Source: Burkholderiales bacterium (lineage in GTDB: Bacteria; Pseudomonadota; Gammaproteobacteria; Burkholderiales; Burkholderiaceae_C). From it: 64,000 bases of DNA. The number at the start of each line of letters is the position of its first letter. Position 1 is the stretch's first letter. A program made the translations under genes and the position numbers. The notes beneath the pieces are model-generated. The model ran no database searches. It was not told the origin of the DNA and was given only the letters and a program-made list of their open reading frames with translations. The DNA is taken from assembly GCA_016702555.1 (NCBI GenBank), contig JADJDV010000004.1, forward strand, positions 62,001 through 126,000, written 5' to 3'. Below are positions 10,834 through 18,680 of the stretch, piece after piece.

Positions 10834-12002
10834 GGACGGTCTGAATAATTGACACGCGGATGTGCTTGGCTGTCCATTTTTTAGCTCTTGCTGGAAACTG
10901 AGACCTCGCCGGACGTTTTCGCCTTGCTCGGAGGTTTTTGCTCTCCCGCAGGCCCTTTTGGCCCGCGCCGGCGCACCTATGCCATCAACTTCTTGCGCGC
11001 CATCCACAGGTTGGCCAGGCCCAACAAGGTCACGATCTGCGCCGTGTTCTTCTTCAAACCCCGGTAGCGCACCTTCACATAGCCGAACTGGCACTTCACG
11101 ACCCGAAACGGATGCTCGACCTTGGCGCGGATGCTGGCCTTGATGCGTTCGATCTGATCAAGCTTGCCTTCGATCGGATCGTCCTTGTCCAACGCTTTGC
11201 GCTGGCCCGGCTTCATGGCCACATGCCAGGTGACACTTTCCTTGGCATCCGGCTCGCTTGTCAGCACCCTGGAAGGCCGAGTCGCCAAAGGCATTGCTTT
11301 CTTCACCGTGCAGCAAGGCGTTGGCCTCAACGATGTCATGCACGTTGCCTGCCGTGCCACGCACGCTGTGCGTCAAGCCTGAGTCGGCGTCCACACCGAT
11401 GTGCGTCTTCATCCCAAAGTACCAGTTGTTGCCCTTCTTGCTGGAGCGCATCTGGGCATGCGCGCGTTGTCCTTGTTCTTGGTGGAGCTGGGCGCAGCAA
11501 TCAAGGTGGCGTCCACGGCGGTACCAGCCTTGAGCAGCAATCCCTTGGCGATGAGCAGCTCGTTGATGAGCTTGAACATCTGCTCGGCCAGCTTGTGCTG
11601 CTCCAGCAGGTGACGAAAGCGCAAGATGGTGCTCTCGTCGGGCAGGCGCGTATGCCAGTTGTCCAGGCTCGCAAACTCGCGGTACAGCGGCACGTCGTGC
11701 AAGGCTTCTTCCATGGCCGGATCGCTCAGGGTGAACCACTGCTGCATGAAGTGAATGCGCAGCATGGTTTCAATCGCAAAGGGCTGACGCCCGCGTCGGC
11801 CAGCCTCAGGGGCATATGGCGCGATCAAGGCCACCAGATCGGCCCAAGGCACCACGGCATTCATCTCATCGAGAAAGCGCCGCTTGCGCGTGCGCTTGAC
11901 ACTCAGGTTCAGGCCAAGGTCTGATTGCTTCATGGCGCTCAATTGTCCCAAAGACGCTACATCTTGCATAGCATGAGATCTGCAGATTTGTGCAGACCTT
12001 CC
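10834..12002 (-). mobile_element. IS5-family insertion sequence, copy 2 (decayed transposase)
   Basis: A 1169-bp near-identical copy of the element at 7610-8780, flanked by a 4-bp target duplication TTAG (10830-10833 and 12003-12006), a perfect YTAR site. Compared with copy 1 it has lost two bases outside the transposase gene and carries one deletion and one insertion inside it. It lies between the nuclease locus and the MNT-HEPN pair. Confidence 0.93.
10977..11969 (-). pseudogene. IS5-family transposase, frameshifted
   Basis: Same length (993 bp) as the intact transposase of copy 1, but with a 1-base deletion near 11459 (GGGCATGCG in place of GGGCATCGCG) and a 1-base insertion near 11250 (GGCATCCGG in place of GGCATCGG). 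The ~70 residues between them are read in the wrong frame and include the region between the first and second catalytic Asp. The N-terminal 170 codons and the C-terminal ~90 codons are otherwise nearly unchanged. Copy 1 could supply transposase in trans. Confidence 0.9.
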
Positions 12003-12089
12003 TTAGCCTCTAACCTCGGTGAGTATTAGGTCAAATCAAAACGCCCTTTCAGCCATGCTCAATGAGGCGCATCGCTGACCCGGCATCAG

Positions 12090-12123
12090 ACCCAATTCGG
12101 GTTTCATCAAACCCAATTTGGGT
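12090..12123. promoter_or_regulatory. two palindromic operators before the MNT-HEPN pair
   Basis: ACCCAATTCGGGT (12090-12102) and ACCCAATTTGGGT (12111-12123) are near-identical palindromes, 21 bases centre to centre, i.e. on the same face of the helix. The second runs directly into TATAAA and the ATG at 12129. The first gene has an N-terminal winged HTH, so these are likely its own operators. A very short or absent leader is implied if TATAAA is the -10 element and transcription starts inside or next to the ATG. Confidence 0.65.
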
Positions 12124-12128
12124 ATAAA

Positions 12129-12728
12129 ATGAGGCCCATGCCCTCCGCCGCCGATGCCCTGTTCCCCGCCGTGCGCCAGCGCGTGCTGGCAGTGCTGTTT
12201 GGCGCGCCGGATCGCAGCTTTTACGCCAACGAGCTGATTGCGCTGGCGCACTCAGGCACCGGCGCGGTGCAGCGCGAGTTGGCCAGTTTGCTGGCCGCTG
12301 GGCTGGTCACGGTGCGCGATCAGGGCAACCAGAAGCACTATCAGGCCAACGCGGCGTCGCCGGTATTTGCCGAACTGCGCGGGCTGGTGCTGAAGACGGT
12401 GGGCTTGGCCGATGTGCTGCGGGCGGCGCTGGCGCCACTGGCGGATCAGGTGGCAGCGGCCTTTGTTTATGGCTCGGTCGCGCGGCAGCAGGACACGGCG
12501 GGCAGCGATGTGGACGTGCTGATCGTCAGCGATGCGCTGGGCTATGCCGAGGTGTTCAGCGCGCTGGAGGGCCCGGCGCAGACGCTGGGCCGCAGCATCA
12601 ACCCCACGCTGTACACCCGCGCTGAGCTGGCGCGGCGCCGCGCGCAGGACAATGCCTTTGTCACCCGCGTGCTGGATCAACCGCGCATCTGGCTGATGGG
12701 CGACGAGGAGGCATTGCGTGGCGACTGA
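12129..12728 (+). CDS. winged-HTH plus minimal nucleotidyltransferase (MNT, MntA-like)
   Basis: A 199-residue two-domain protein. Residues ~1-85 form an ArsR-like winged helix (ANELIALAHSGTGAVQREL, LLAAGLVTVRDQGNQKHY). Residues ~100-199 form a minimal nucleotidyltransferase with the GS-x10-DxD signature GSVARQQDTAGSDVDVLIV (Gly115, Ser116, Asp127, Asp129). In the MNT-HEPN toxin-antitoxin class the MNT protein adenylylates its HEPN partner and silences it; here the added wHTH would let it repress the promoter as well. It overlaps the next gene by 11 bases. Two palindromes lie just upstream. A role as antitoxin is inferred from family and neighbour. Confidence 0.85.
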   Translation: MRPMPSAADALFPAVRQRVLAVLFGAPDRSFYANELIALAHSGTGAVQRELASLLAAGLVTVRDQGNQKHYQANAASPVFAELRGLVLKTVGLADVLRAALAPLADQVAAAFVYGSVARQQDTAGSDVDVLIVSDALGYAEVFSALEGPAQTLGRSINPTLYTRAELARRRAQDNAFVTRVLDQPRIWLMGDEEALRGD

Positions 12729-13140
12729 CCCGCTGCTCAACCTGAGCGGGCCGGCCAAGCCGCTCAAGGCCGAGCCGTCCGACGCGGCCGAATCCGCCGG
12801 CCTGCTGCGCACTGGCCGCGCGCGCCTGCACGACGCCGCCAACCCTTCGCTGTCTTTGGAGAGCCGGTTCGATCTGGCCTACAACGCCGCGCACGCGCTG
12901 TGCCTGGCCGCGCTGCGGCGCAAGGGCTACCGGCCCAGCCAGCGCTACATCGTCTTTCAGGTGTTGCCGCACACGCTGGGCTTGGGGCCGGACGTATGGC
13001 GCGTGCTGGACAAATGCCACAACACGCGCAACCTGGGCGAGTACGAGGGTCTGCTGGACATCGACGAGCGGCTGGTGGCCAGCCTGATCGAGGCGGCGCA
13101 TCAGGTGGATAGCGCGTTGCGGCTGGATAGCGCTGATTGA
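12718..13140 (+). CDS. HEPN-domain protein, partner of the MNT protein (SAV_6107-like)
   Basis: A 140-residue, mostly helical protein starting at GTG 12718 and overlapping the MNT gene by 11 bases. The second half has RVLDKCHNTRNLGEYEG, which fits the HEPN RNase motif R-x4-6-H (Arg95, five residues, His101) followed by an RN and a Tyr that could accept AMP. HEPN toxins cleave tRNA or mRNA and are neutralised by MNT partners. The first ~30 residues are Ala/Pro-rich and look disordered. It could instead be an uptake/substrate-binding HEPN with no RNase activity; the motif supports the former. Confidence 0.75.
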   Translation: MATDPLLNLSGPAKPLKAEPSDAAESAGLLRTGRARLHDAANPSLSLESRFDLAYNAAHALCLAALRRKGYRPSQRYIVFQVLPHTLGLGPDVWRVLDKCHNTRNLGEYEGLLDIDERLVASLIEAAHQVDSALRLDSAD

Positions 13141-13171
13141 CGGTGCCAGCAGCCTTTGCCAACGCTACGCT

Positions 13172-13219
13172 ATCGATAGCTTCTTGCGCCCGTCACTCAA
13201 GAGCTACAGCCCGTTTTAG
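13172..13219. repeat. Comamonadaceae-type dispersed intergenic repeat
   Basis: TATCGATAGCTTCTTGCGCC...CTACAGCCCGTTTTAG is a second, diverged copy of the short repeat at 10784-10833. It fills the 56-base gap between the HEPN gene stop and the convergent Fic gene stop and may be part of the 3' end of both transcripts. Confidence 0.55.
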
Positions 13220-14519
13220 CATCAACCCCACCGACCAGCCGATACCGCGTCCCCCTACCCTGCCCCGTGCGCTCCAGCAGCCCGCACTCGGTCAGATCGG
13301 TCAATTCACGGTACGCCGTGGCGCGCGATACGCCCGTCAGGTTGACGTATTTCTCGGTGCTCATGCCGCCGGCAAGGCCATCGGGGCCGGCGTCGAACAA
13401 CTTGCCCAGGGTCTTGCGCTGCGCGGCACTCAGGTCGGGGTGCGCGGCGGTCAGGCGTGACCAGAAGGCGGTTTTGTCCAGCGCGCTTTGCACGTGCGCG
13501 GCAGCGGCCTCAGCCGCGCGCTGCACGCGGGCAGCGAACCAGCCGACCCAGGGCGTCACGTCCAGTTCAGGCCGTCCGGTGGCCGCTTGCAGTTGCGCGT
13601 AGTAGTCGGCGCGGGCAGCCAGCAGCTGTGCAGATACGCTCATCAGCCGCTGCGGGCTTTGCAGGTCTTGCGCCAGCGCCAGCTCGACCACCGCGCGGCC
13701 GATGCGGCCGTTGCCGTCTTCAAACGGGTGGATGGCCTCAAACCAAAGATGCGCCAGCGCGGCGCGGGCCACGCCGTCGAGGGCGCCCAGGCTGGCGTTG
13801 AACCATTGCAACCACGCGGCCATGTGCGCCGGCACGTCGGCGGATGCGGGGGCCTGGTAGTGCAGTACGTCGGGTTTGCCGGGTGCCGCGGATCGCCTCG
13901 CGGGGCGGATGGGCGCCGCGTCATCGGCGTCTGTGGCAAGGCGCTGGCCGCAGGCCAGACCGGGCGTCTGGGCAAGGACAGCAACGCCGCCATGGGTGGC
14001 GAGGGCGCCGCGCACGCCGTCACGCGGGGCGATTCGCGGCACTGTTGGGGTGACGATTTGCATCGGCTCGGCGTGGGTGCGCCAACCGCCGGTGACGATT
14101 TGGCTGAGGCCGCTGCGGCCGGTGGGGAACAGCGCCGCGTGCCAGGCGAAGAGATCGTTTTGCGTCAGGGGCTGCTGCCACTGGCCGATGGCGGCTTGCA
14201 GTACATCGAGCGTGGCCTCGGTGCGGGCATCGCGCGGCGCAGCGCTGGCGCCAGGCAAGCCCAGGCGGCGCGCGGCCGAGGCGCGCACCGAGTTGACCTG
14301 CAGCACTTCGCCTTCGATCTGCGCGGTGGCGATGGCCTCTTGCGTCCACTCGGTCAGTTGCAGTTCGGCCAGGTCCACCAGTTGCAAGCTGCTGGCGATG
14401 CCCAGCAGCTTGCCCTGCGCCAGCCGCGCGGCGGCCAGTTGCGGCTGCACGGCTTGCGCATCAAAACGAAGCGCGGGCCAGTCGGAGGCTTGCCAGATCC
14501 AGCGAGCTGAAGTGAGCAT
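13197..14519 (-). CDS. Fic-domain protein (AMP transferase) with C-terminal HTH
   Basis: A 440-residue protein with a DUF4172-like N-terminus (WIWQASDWPALRFD), a Fic core HPFEDGNGRIGR near residue 262, and a C-terminal winged HTH (MSTEKYVNLTGVSRATAYREL). Fic enzymes transfer AMP from ATP onto protein hydroxyls. TAQIEG (residues 65-70) matches the (S/T)xxxE(G/N) inhibitory helix, so this is a class II, self-inhibited Fic. A stretch of about 55 residues between MQIVTPTV and DVLHYQAP is extra compared with the usual short link in relatives. A perfect inverted repeat (14523-14549) lies just before the start, consistent with autoregulation by the HTH. Targets are unknown. Confidence 0.88.
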   Translation of the reverse strand: MLTSARWIWQASDWPALRFDAQAVQPQLAAARLAQGKLLGIASSLQLVDLAELQLTEWTQEAIATAQIEGEVLQVNSVRASAARRLGLPGASAAPRDARTEATLDVLQAAIGQWQQPLTQNDLFAWHAALFPTGRSGLSQIVTGGWRTHAEPMQIVTPTVPRIAPRDGVRGALATHGGVAVLAQTPGLACGQRLATDADDAAPIRPARRSAAPGKPDVLHYQAPASADVPAHMAAWLQWFNASLGALDGVARAALAHLWFEAIHPFEDGNGRIGRAVVELALAQDLQSPQRLMSVSAQLLAARADYYAQLQAATGRPELDVTPWVGWFAARVQRAAEAAAAHVQSALDKTAFWSRLTAAHPDLSAAQRKTLGKLFDAGPDGLAGGMSTEKYVNLTGVSRATAYRELTDLTECGLLERTGQGRGTRYRLVGGVDAKTGCSS

Positions 14520-14522
14520 GGT

Positions 14523-14549
14523 GAAGCGTATTTTAGAGAAATACGCTTC
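14523..14549. promoter_or_regulatory. inverted-repeat operator upstream of the Fic gene
   Basis: GAAGCGTATTT (14523-14533) and AAATACGCTTC (14539-14549) form a perfect 11-bp inverted repeat with a 5-base spacer, starting 3 bases upstream of the Fic ATG. Further half-sites TGAAGCG (14555-14561) and CGCTTCA (about 14577-14583) lie beyond it. The position fits a binding site for the HTH of the Fic protein itself. Confidence 0.65.
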
Positions 14550-14658
14550 ATTAATGAAGCGATAAGGGCGGTTTTACGCTTCAGGCACGGCGCAGACACA
14601 CGCCGCGATGAGTGCGCGGCTGTGCAGGCCGGTGCCATCGGTACGATGTCAGTTCTCA

Positions 14659-15033
14659 ATGCCCCGCGCCCGCGCCGCCCCACCCAAACCGCCAGTCGCC
14701 CGCAAACGGCCCAGGCGCGCGCACTACCACGTCTATGTGATCGAGCTGTCGCGCGACGTGCTGCTGGAGCCGCGCTTCAAGAAGCGCAACCCCGGCTACA
14801 TCGACGGCCAGCCTTGCGTTTATGTCGGCATGACGGGACTGGACCCGGACGTGCGCTTCGACAAGCACAAGGCGGGCATTCAGGCCAACGCCTATGTGCG
14901 CCAGTACGGTCTGCGGCTGCTGCCGGATCTGTACGAAGGCTTCAACCCGATGACCTACGACGACGCGGTGGCGCGCGAGATCGAGGTGGGCATCGACCTG
15001 CGTTCAGCGGGGTTCGGGGTCTGGCAGGCCTGA
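14659..15033 (+). CDS. GIY-YIG-like small protein
   Basis: A 124-residue protein (ATG 14659; a GTG-type frame continues upstream to 14608). After a basic Pro/Arg-rich start it reads YHVYVIELSRDVL, then PCVYVGMTGLDPDVRFDKHKAG, then YVRQYGLRLLPDLY. The paired strands VYVIEL...VYVGMT with a following Arg-Phe-x-x-His-Lys-x-Gly are like the GIY-YIG nuclease start (YVY / YVG plus the downstream Arg). No distal Glu-Asn catalytic segment is obvious other than AREIEVG. A nuclease function is therefore possible but unproven. It is the last gene of the accessory island. Confidence 0.6.
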   Translation: MPRARAAPPKPPVARKRPRRAHYHVYVIELSRDVLLEPRFKKRNPGYIDGQPCVYVGMTGLDPDVRFDKHKAGIQANAYVRQYGLRLLPDLYEGFNPMTYDDAVAREIEVGIDLRSAGFGVWQA

Positions 15034-15100
15034 GTCCACCGGCGCGCGGCGCAAGCCGGCTACCATCGCCGCATTCCGCAATGGCACACAAGGAGCCGAC

Positions 15101-15241
15101 ATGGGTGAGCAGCGCCGAGAGAAGATGGTGAAAAAACCGAAGAAGGACACGTCGCCGCCGAAGACCGGCGCGCCGTCCGACCGCCCGCAAGCGCCCGTCA
15201 CGGCGGTGTTGCCCAAGGGCAAGACGAAGAACAAGCAGTGA
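15101..15241 (+). CDS. small basic protein (46 aa), unknown function
   Basis: A 46-codon reading frame with AGGAG nine bases upstream of the ATG. The product starts MGEQRREKMVKKPKKDTSPP and ends PKGKTKNKQ; it is Lys/Pro-rich with no membrane segment. Very similar short Lys/Pro proteins with a KKPKKDTSPP core occur in Burkholderiales genomes as far as I recall, so I think this is a real gene. Its role is not known; the charge suggests nucleic-acid or ribosome contact, which is only a guess. Confidence 0.55.
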   Translation: MGEQRREKMVKKPKKDTSPPKTGAPSDRPQAPVTAVLPKGKTKNKQ

Positions 15242-15270
15242 GGCGGCGCGGTGGGTGAGCACCACCACGC

Positions 15271-16314
15271 TCAGTTACGCCAGGCGATTCCCACGCTGGC
15301 CGACACGCCCTTGCTGCGCACGGTGAGCGGGCTGCGCCGCGCGTCGCCGTGCAGTTGCGAGTAGCGCATGCCGCCGAACACCACCCAGCTGCGCGACAGC
15401 GCGTGCGCGATGTCGACGCCGATCTCGGTCTGGTACAGGCCCGCGCCCGGCTTGAACGCCGGATAGCCCGACGCCGTGGTGGCCCCCTGCGGAATGCCGA
15501 ACTGGCTGCGCATGTACTGGCTGTTGCCCCATGAAGCGCCCAGGCCGAAATCGACGCGCGTGGCCTGGCTGATCGGCCAGCGATAGCCGAGCCAGCCGTC
15601 CAGTTCCATGCCGCGGCCGCGGCCCAGGATGTCCTGCGATGCGGCCAGGCTGGCGGTCCAGCGGTCGGTCAGGTTGTAGCGGGCGCGCAGGCGGGCGCGC
15701 ACGGTCGCGCGCACGTCGGGCACGCCTTTTAGCCGCTCCGTATCGGCCACGTCGCGGCCGCGGTCGATGTTGAGCGACAGGCTCAGATTGAAGCGATCGG
15801 TCTCGCGCAGCATGGCTTGCGCGCCGCTGCCGCGCTCGCGCCGCCCCTGCCCCATCAGGCCGTAGCCGCCGCCGGTGCTCAGGCGCCAGCGGCCCCAGTC
15901 GAGCGCGCCCACGGGCTTGAGTTTGAAGTGCTGGCTGGGGCCGCCGAAGAAGTTGGGGCTGGTGTTGGCCGCCACACCCAGCAGAAAGCGCACGCGCGGG
16001 TCGTCGGCCTCGGCGCGCGGATAGGGCTGCGGCAGACTGTCGTGAGGCCAGGTGCGTGGCACCCGCACCGCCGACGGATCGCCAGCGGAAGTTTCGCCGG
16101 TGGCGGGCGCCGCGCCCTGCGCTGGTACAGGATCGGCCGCAGCCACCCACTCCGTTGTCATGGTCGCGGGGGGTGGCGACCACGCGGTCAGCGGCTCATC
16201 CGAGCGAGGCTCCGCCGCCAACGCGAGCGCGCCGCCGCTCAGCCCGATGGCGAGAACGGCCCAGGGCCGAAGGCGAGGCAGGCACCGGGGCGGCAAGTAC
16301 ACGGACATGGACAT
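15271..16314 (-). CDS. MipA/OmpV family outer-membrane protein
   Basis: A 347-residue protein from ATG 16314, which gives a signal peptide (LRPWAVLAIGLSGGALALAA). After a Pro-rich linker comes the MipA/OmpV domain: FLLGVAANTSPNFFGGPSQ, LSTGGGYGLMG, alternating strands such as RFNLSLSLNIDRG, and a C-terminal strand ending in VSASVGIAWRN. The family forms an outer-membrane beta-barrel; MipA itself is a scaffold for murein enzymes. The last residues fit a barrel end except that Asn replaces the common Phe. Upstream ATG/GTG starts to 16425 would overlap the next gene and add a non-signal extension. Confidence 0.85.
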   Translation of the reverse strand: MSMSVYLPPRCLPRLRPWAVLAIGLSGGALALAAEPRSDEPLTAWSPPPATMTTEWVAAADPVPAQGAAPATGETSAGDPSAVRVPRTWPHDSLPQPYPRAEADDPRVRFLLGVAANTSPNFFGGPSQHFKLKPVGALDWGRWRLSTGGGYGLMGQGRRERGSGAQAMLRETDRFNLSLSLNIDRGRDVADTERLKGVPDVRATVRARLRARYNLTDRWTASLAASQDILGRGRGMELDGWLGYRWPISQATRVDFGLGASWGNSQYMRSQFGIPQGATTASGYPAFKPGAGLYQTEIGVDIAHALSRSWVVFGGMRYSQLHGDARRSPLTVRSKGVSASVGIAWRN

Positions 16315-16412
16315 GGGTGTGGGGCAAGCGGCGAACGGGCCCCTTTGTAGCACCGATTTCACCCACGGCGGCACGGCAAGGCGAGAATCCGGTGTCACCC
16401 GCCACCGCATCA

Positions 16413-17405
16413 ATGCTTCGATCACTTCACGCTGCCGTGTTCAGCCCATCCGCACCCTTGGAAACCGCGCTGCGCCAGGCCGGTTTTCCCGACACCGAGT
16501 TGCAGGCCCTCCGCGACACGCGGGCGATGGCCAGGCAACTGCGCGAGTTCGCGCAAGCCGGCGGGCGCATCGGGCGGGTGGACGCCGACTTCGCGGGTGC
16601 CAACGGCCAGCCGGGTCTGATCCGCTTCTACTGCCCGCCCGCACCGCAGGCCCGCACGCACTCCGGCTACGGCGTGTTGGCGCATGAGCTTGGGCACGCA
16701 CTGCTGTTGCCCGAGCAGTGGCTGCCACCCACCCACTTCACCGATGTGCACGGCTACGCCCGGGCGCGCGAGCTGGGTGAGGCGCACGCCTGGCTCAACC
16801 AGTACCGGCTGTGCACGCAAAAAGTGGGCGGCCTGCCCGAGGTCGCGCCGGTGTTGCCGATCGAGAATCCATACGACCTCGGCTCGCAGCCGGTGGACCT
16901 CTTCAGCCGCATCGCCGAACGCCAGGCGGCCGGCTGGAGCGAGGCTCGGATCCTGGACGAGCTGGCGATGCTGAGCGCCCACATGTTTCCCTGCGGCATG
17001 GGCGCGGGCAACTTCAAGACCTACGGCCAATGCCACCACTGGGACTGGTTGAAGGCCACCGAATCGCGGCATCCGACGTTCATGGACTTCCTGCAGCGGC
17101 TTGGCCGCGCACCGACACCCCATGAGCAAAAGCTGCTGACCAAGCGGCATGTCTTTGTGCCCGCGCAGGGCGGCAGCACGACGCCAGCGCCATGGGACAG
17201 GCAAGCCGTGATCGATCTGGCCACGGCGCTGCGCGGAGCACCCGGCGGTGATCTGGCACAGCTGTGGGCGCTGGCGCAGGACCTGTCACCGTGCGAGGCT
17301 CCTGAGGGGGTCGACGGCTGCCGGGCAGCGGCCACCCACACGCGCGCTCCCGATTCAATAGCCACAAGCTCAACACAGGCAATCGTTACCGGCGAGATGC
17401 CATAA
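16413..17405 (+). CDS. uncharacterised protein with HELGH zinc-protease-like motif
   Basis: A 330-residue protein of no family I can name. The motif LAHELGHALLLPEQ (about residue 90) fits HExxH zinc metallopeptidases of the gluzincin or metzincin type, and a conserved-looking EAHAWLNQYRLCTQK segment ~35 residues later offers a third ligand (Glu or His). Cys-containing segments MFPCGMGAGNFKTYGQCHHWDW follow. No signal peptide is seen. It is divergent from mipA with under 100 bases between starts, so both may share a promoter region. It could be a toxin or effector, or an anti-sigma/immunity-type peptidase; there is no direct support for either. Confidence 0.6.
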   Translation: MLRSLHAAVFSPSAPLETALRQAGFPDTELQALRDTRAMARQLREFAQAGGRIGRVDADFAGANGQPGLIRFYCPPAPQARTHSGYGVLAHELGHALLLPEQWLPPTHFTDVHGYARARELGEAHAWLNQYRLCTQKVGGLPEVAPVLPIENPYDLGSQPVDLFSRIAERQAAGWSEARILDELAMLSAHMFPCGMGAGNFKTYGQCHHWDWLKATESRHPTFMDFLQRLGRAPTPHEQKLLTKRHVFVPAQGGSTTPAPWDRQAVIDLATALRGAPGGDLAQLWALAQDLSPCEAPEGVDGCRAAATHTRAPDSIATSSTQAIVTGEMP

Positions 17406-17547
17406 AATCGCGCCGGCGCAATCCGCGCACCACGCGCGCGACGGCAGCGCCCGAGTCCGTGGCATCACGGCGCGCCGCCTGGCGCGCTGAGCTCGACACA
17501 GACATGGCCAGACCGAGGTCGCACGCGATCCTCGACCTCGAACGATC

Positions 17548-18627
17548 TTGAACCACCACCACGCGACCCAGGCATGGGTGAACTGGGGCAAGGCCCTCGG
17601 CTCGCAACTCATCGTCTGGCATCACCTGCTGAGCTATGGTCCGCTGGCGCCAGCGGCCAGAACCCGCTGGCCCGAATGGGCGGATTTTCTGCAGCAAGAC
17701 GCACGCCTGGCGGTACAGGCATTCCTGGTGATCGGCGGCTATCTGGCCGCACGCAGCCTGTGGCCCGCGCCCGACACGCCGCGCCTGAGCCCGCGCGACT
17801 GGCCGCTTCGCGCACTGGCACGCTACCGCCGCTTGCTACCCACGCTGCTGCTGGCACTGCTGGCCGCGTGGCTGGCAGCTGCCCTCGCACGCGCGTGGAT
17901 GACCGACGCCGACACGCCCGCGCCGCCCACCGGGACTCAGTTGCTGGCGCACGTGCTGATGCTGCAGGACATTCTCGACCAACCGGCGCTGAGCGCCGGT
18001 GTCTGGTACGTGGCGATCGACCTGCAGTTGTTCGCCCTGCTGGCCGCGTTGGCGGCGCTGATGCACCGCGCGATGCGCCACGCACGGCCCGGCGGCGCGC
18101 AGACAGCCATGGCGGTGACCTTGCTGGGTGGCAGTGTGCTGGCCTCGCTGGTCTGGTTCAATCTGCAGGACGATGGCGACATGTGGGCGCCCTATTTCTT
18201 CGGCGCCTACGGGCTCGGCGTGCTGGCGGCCTGGGGAGGGCGCGGCGGCCAGCGCGCGGGCGCAACCGCGCTGATCGTCTCGCTGCTGATGCTGGCGCTG
18301 CTGCTCGAATGGCGCAGCCGCATCGCGCTGGCCGGTGGGGTGGCGCTGCTGCTGCTGTGGCAGCCCGCGGCGGGCGCGCTCGCACGATCGAACCTGAACG
18401 CGATGATGGGGTGGCTGGCGCGCATTTCCTACCCGGTCTTTCTGCTGCACTACCCGGTGAGCCTGCTCGTCAGCACCATCGTGTGGCGGCTGGCGCCCAG
18501 CGCCCCGGCGGCACAGATCGCCGGCCTGCTGCTGGCCTGGTGCCTGAGCCTGGCGGCCGGCTGGCTGGCGTGGCGCTGGCTGGAGGCGCGGCCCGCCACG
18601 CCCACGCGCGGCACGGCGCCCGCCTGA
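17548..18627 (+). CDS. acyltransferase 3 family membrane protein
   Basis: A 359-residue integral membrane protein with about ten hydrophobic segments. The conserved start QAWVNWGKALGSQLIVWHHLLSYG carries the His that acts as catalytic base in acyltransferase-3 enzymes (the usual pattern is R-x-I-A-x-L-x-V-xx-H). FLVIGGYLAARS and the last helices (RISYPVFLLHYPVSLL) also fit. The family O-acylates sugars of cell-surface polysaccharides or peptidoglycan. The start is TTG 17548 (MNHHHATQ); no ATG is available in frame. It ends just before an EamA transporter gene. Confidence 0.8.
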   Translation: MNHHHATQAWVNWGKALGSQLIVWHHLLSYGPLAPAARTRWPEWADFLQQDARLAVQAFLVIGGYLAARSLWPAPDTPRLSPRDWPLRALARYRRLLPTLLLALLAAWLAAALARAWMTDADTPAPPTGTQLLAHVLMLQDILDQPALSAGVWYVAIDLQLFALLAALAALMHRAMRHARPGGAQTAMAVTLLGGSVLASLVWFNLQDDGDMWAPYFFGAYGLGVLAAWGGRGGQRAGATALIVSLLMLALLLEWRSRIALAGGVALLLLWQPAAGALARSNLNAMMGWLARISYPVFLLHYPVSLLVSTIVWRLAPSAPAAQIAGLLLAWCLSLAAGWLAWRWLEARPATPTRGTAPA

Positions 18628-18680
18628 CACGATGCGACGGCTGAGCCTATGATCGGCGCCTTCCGCATTGCCTCCATTTC

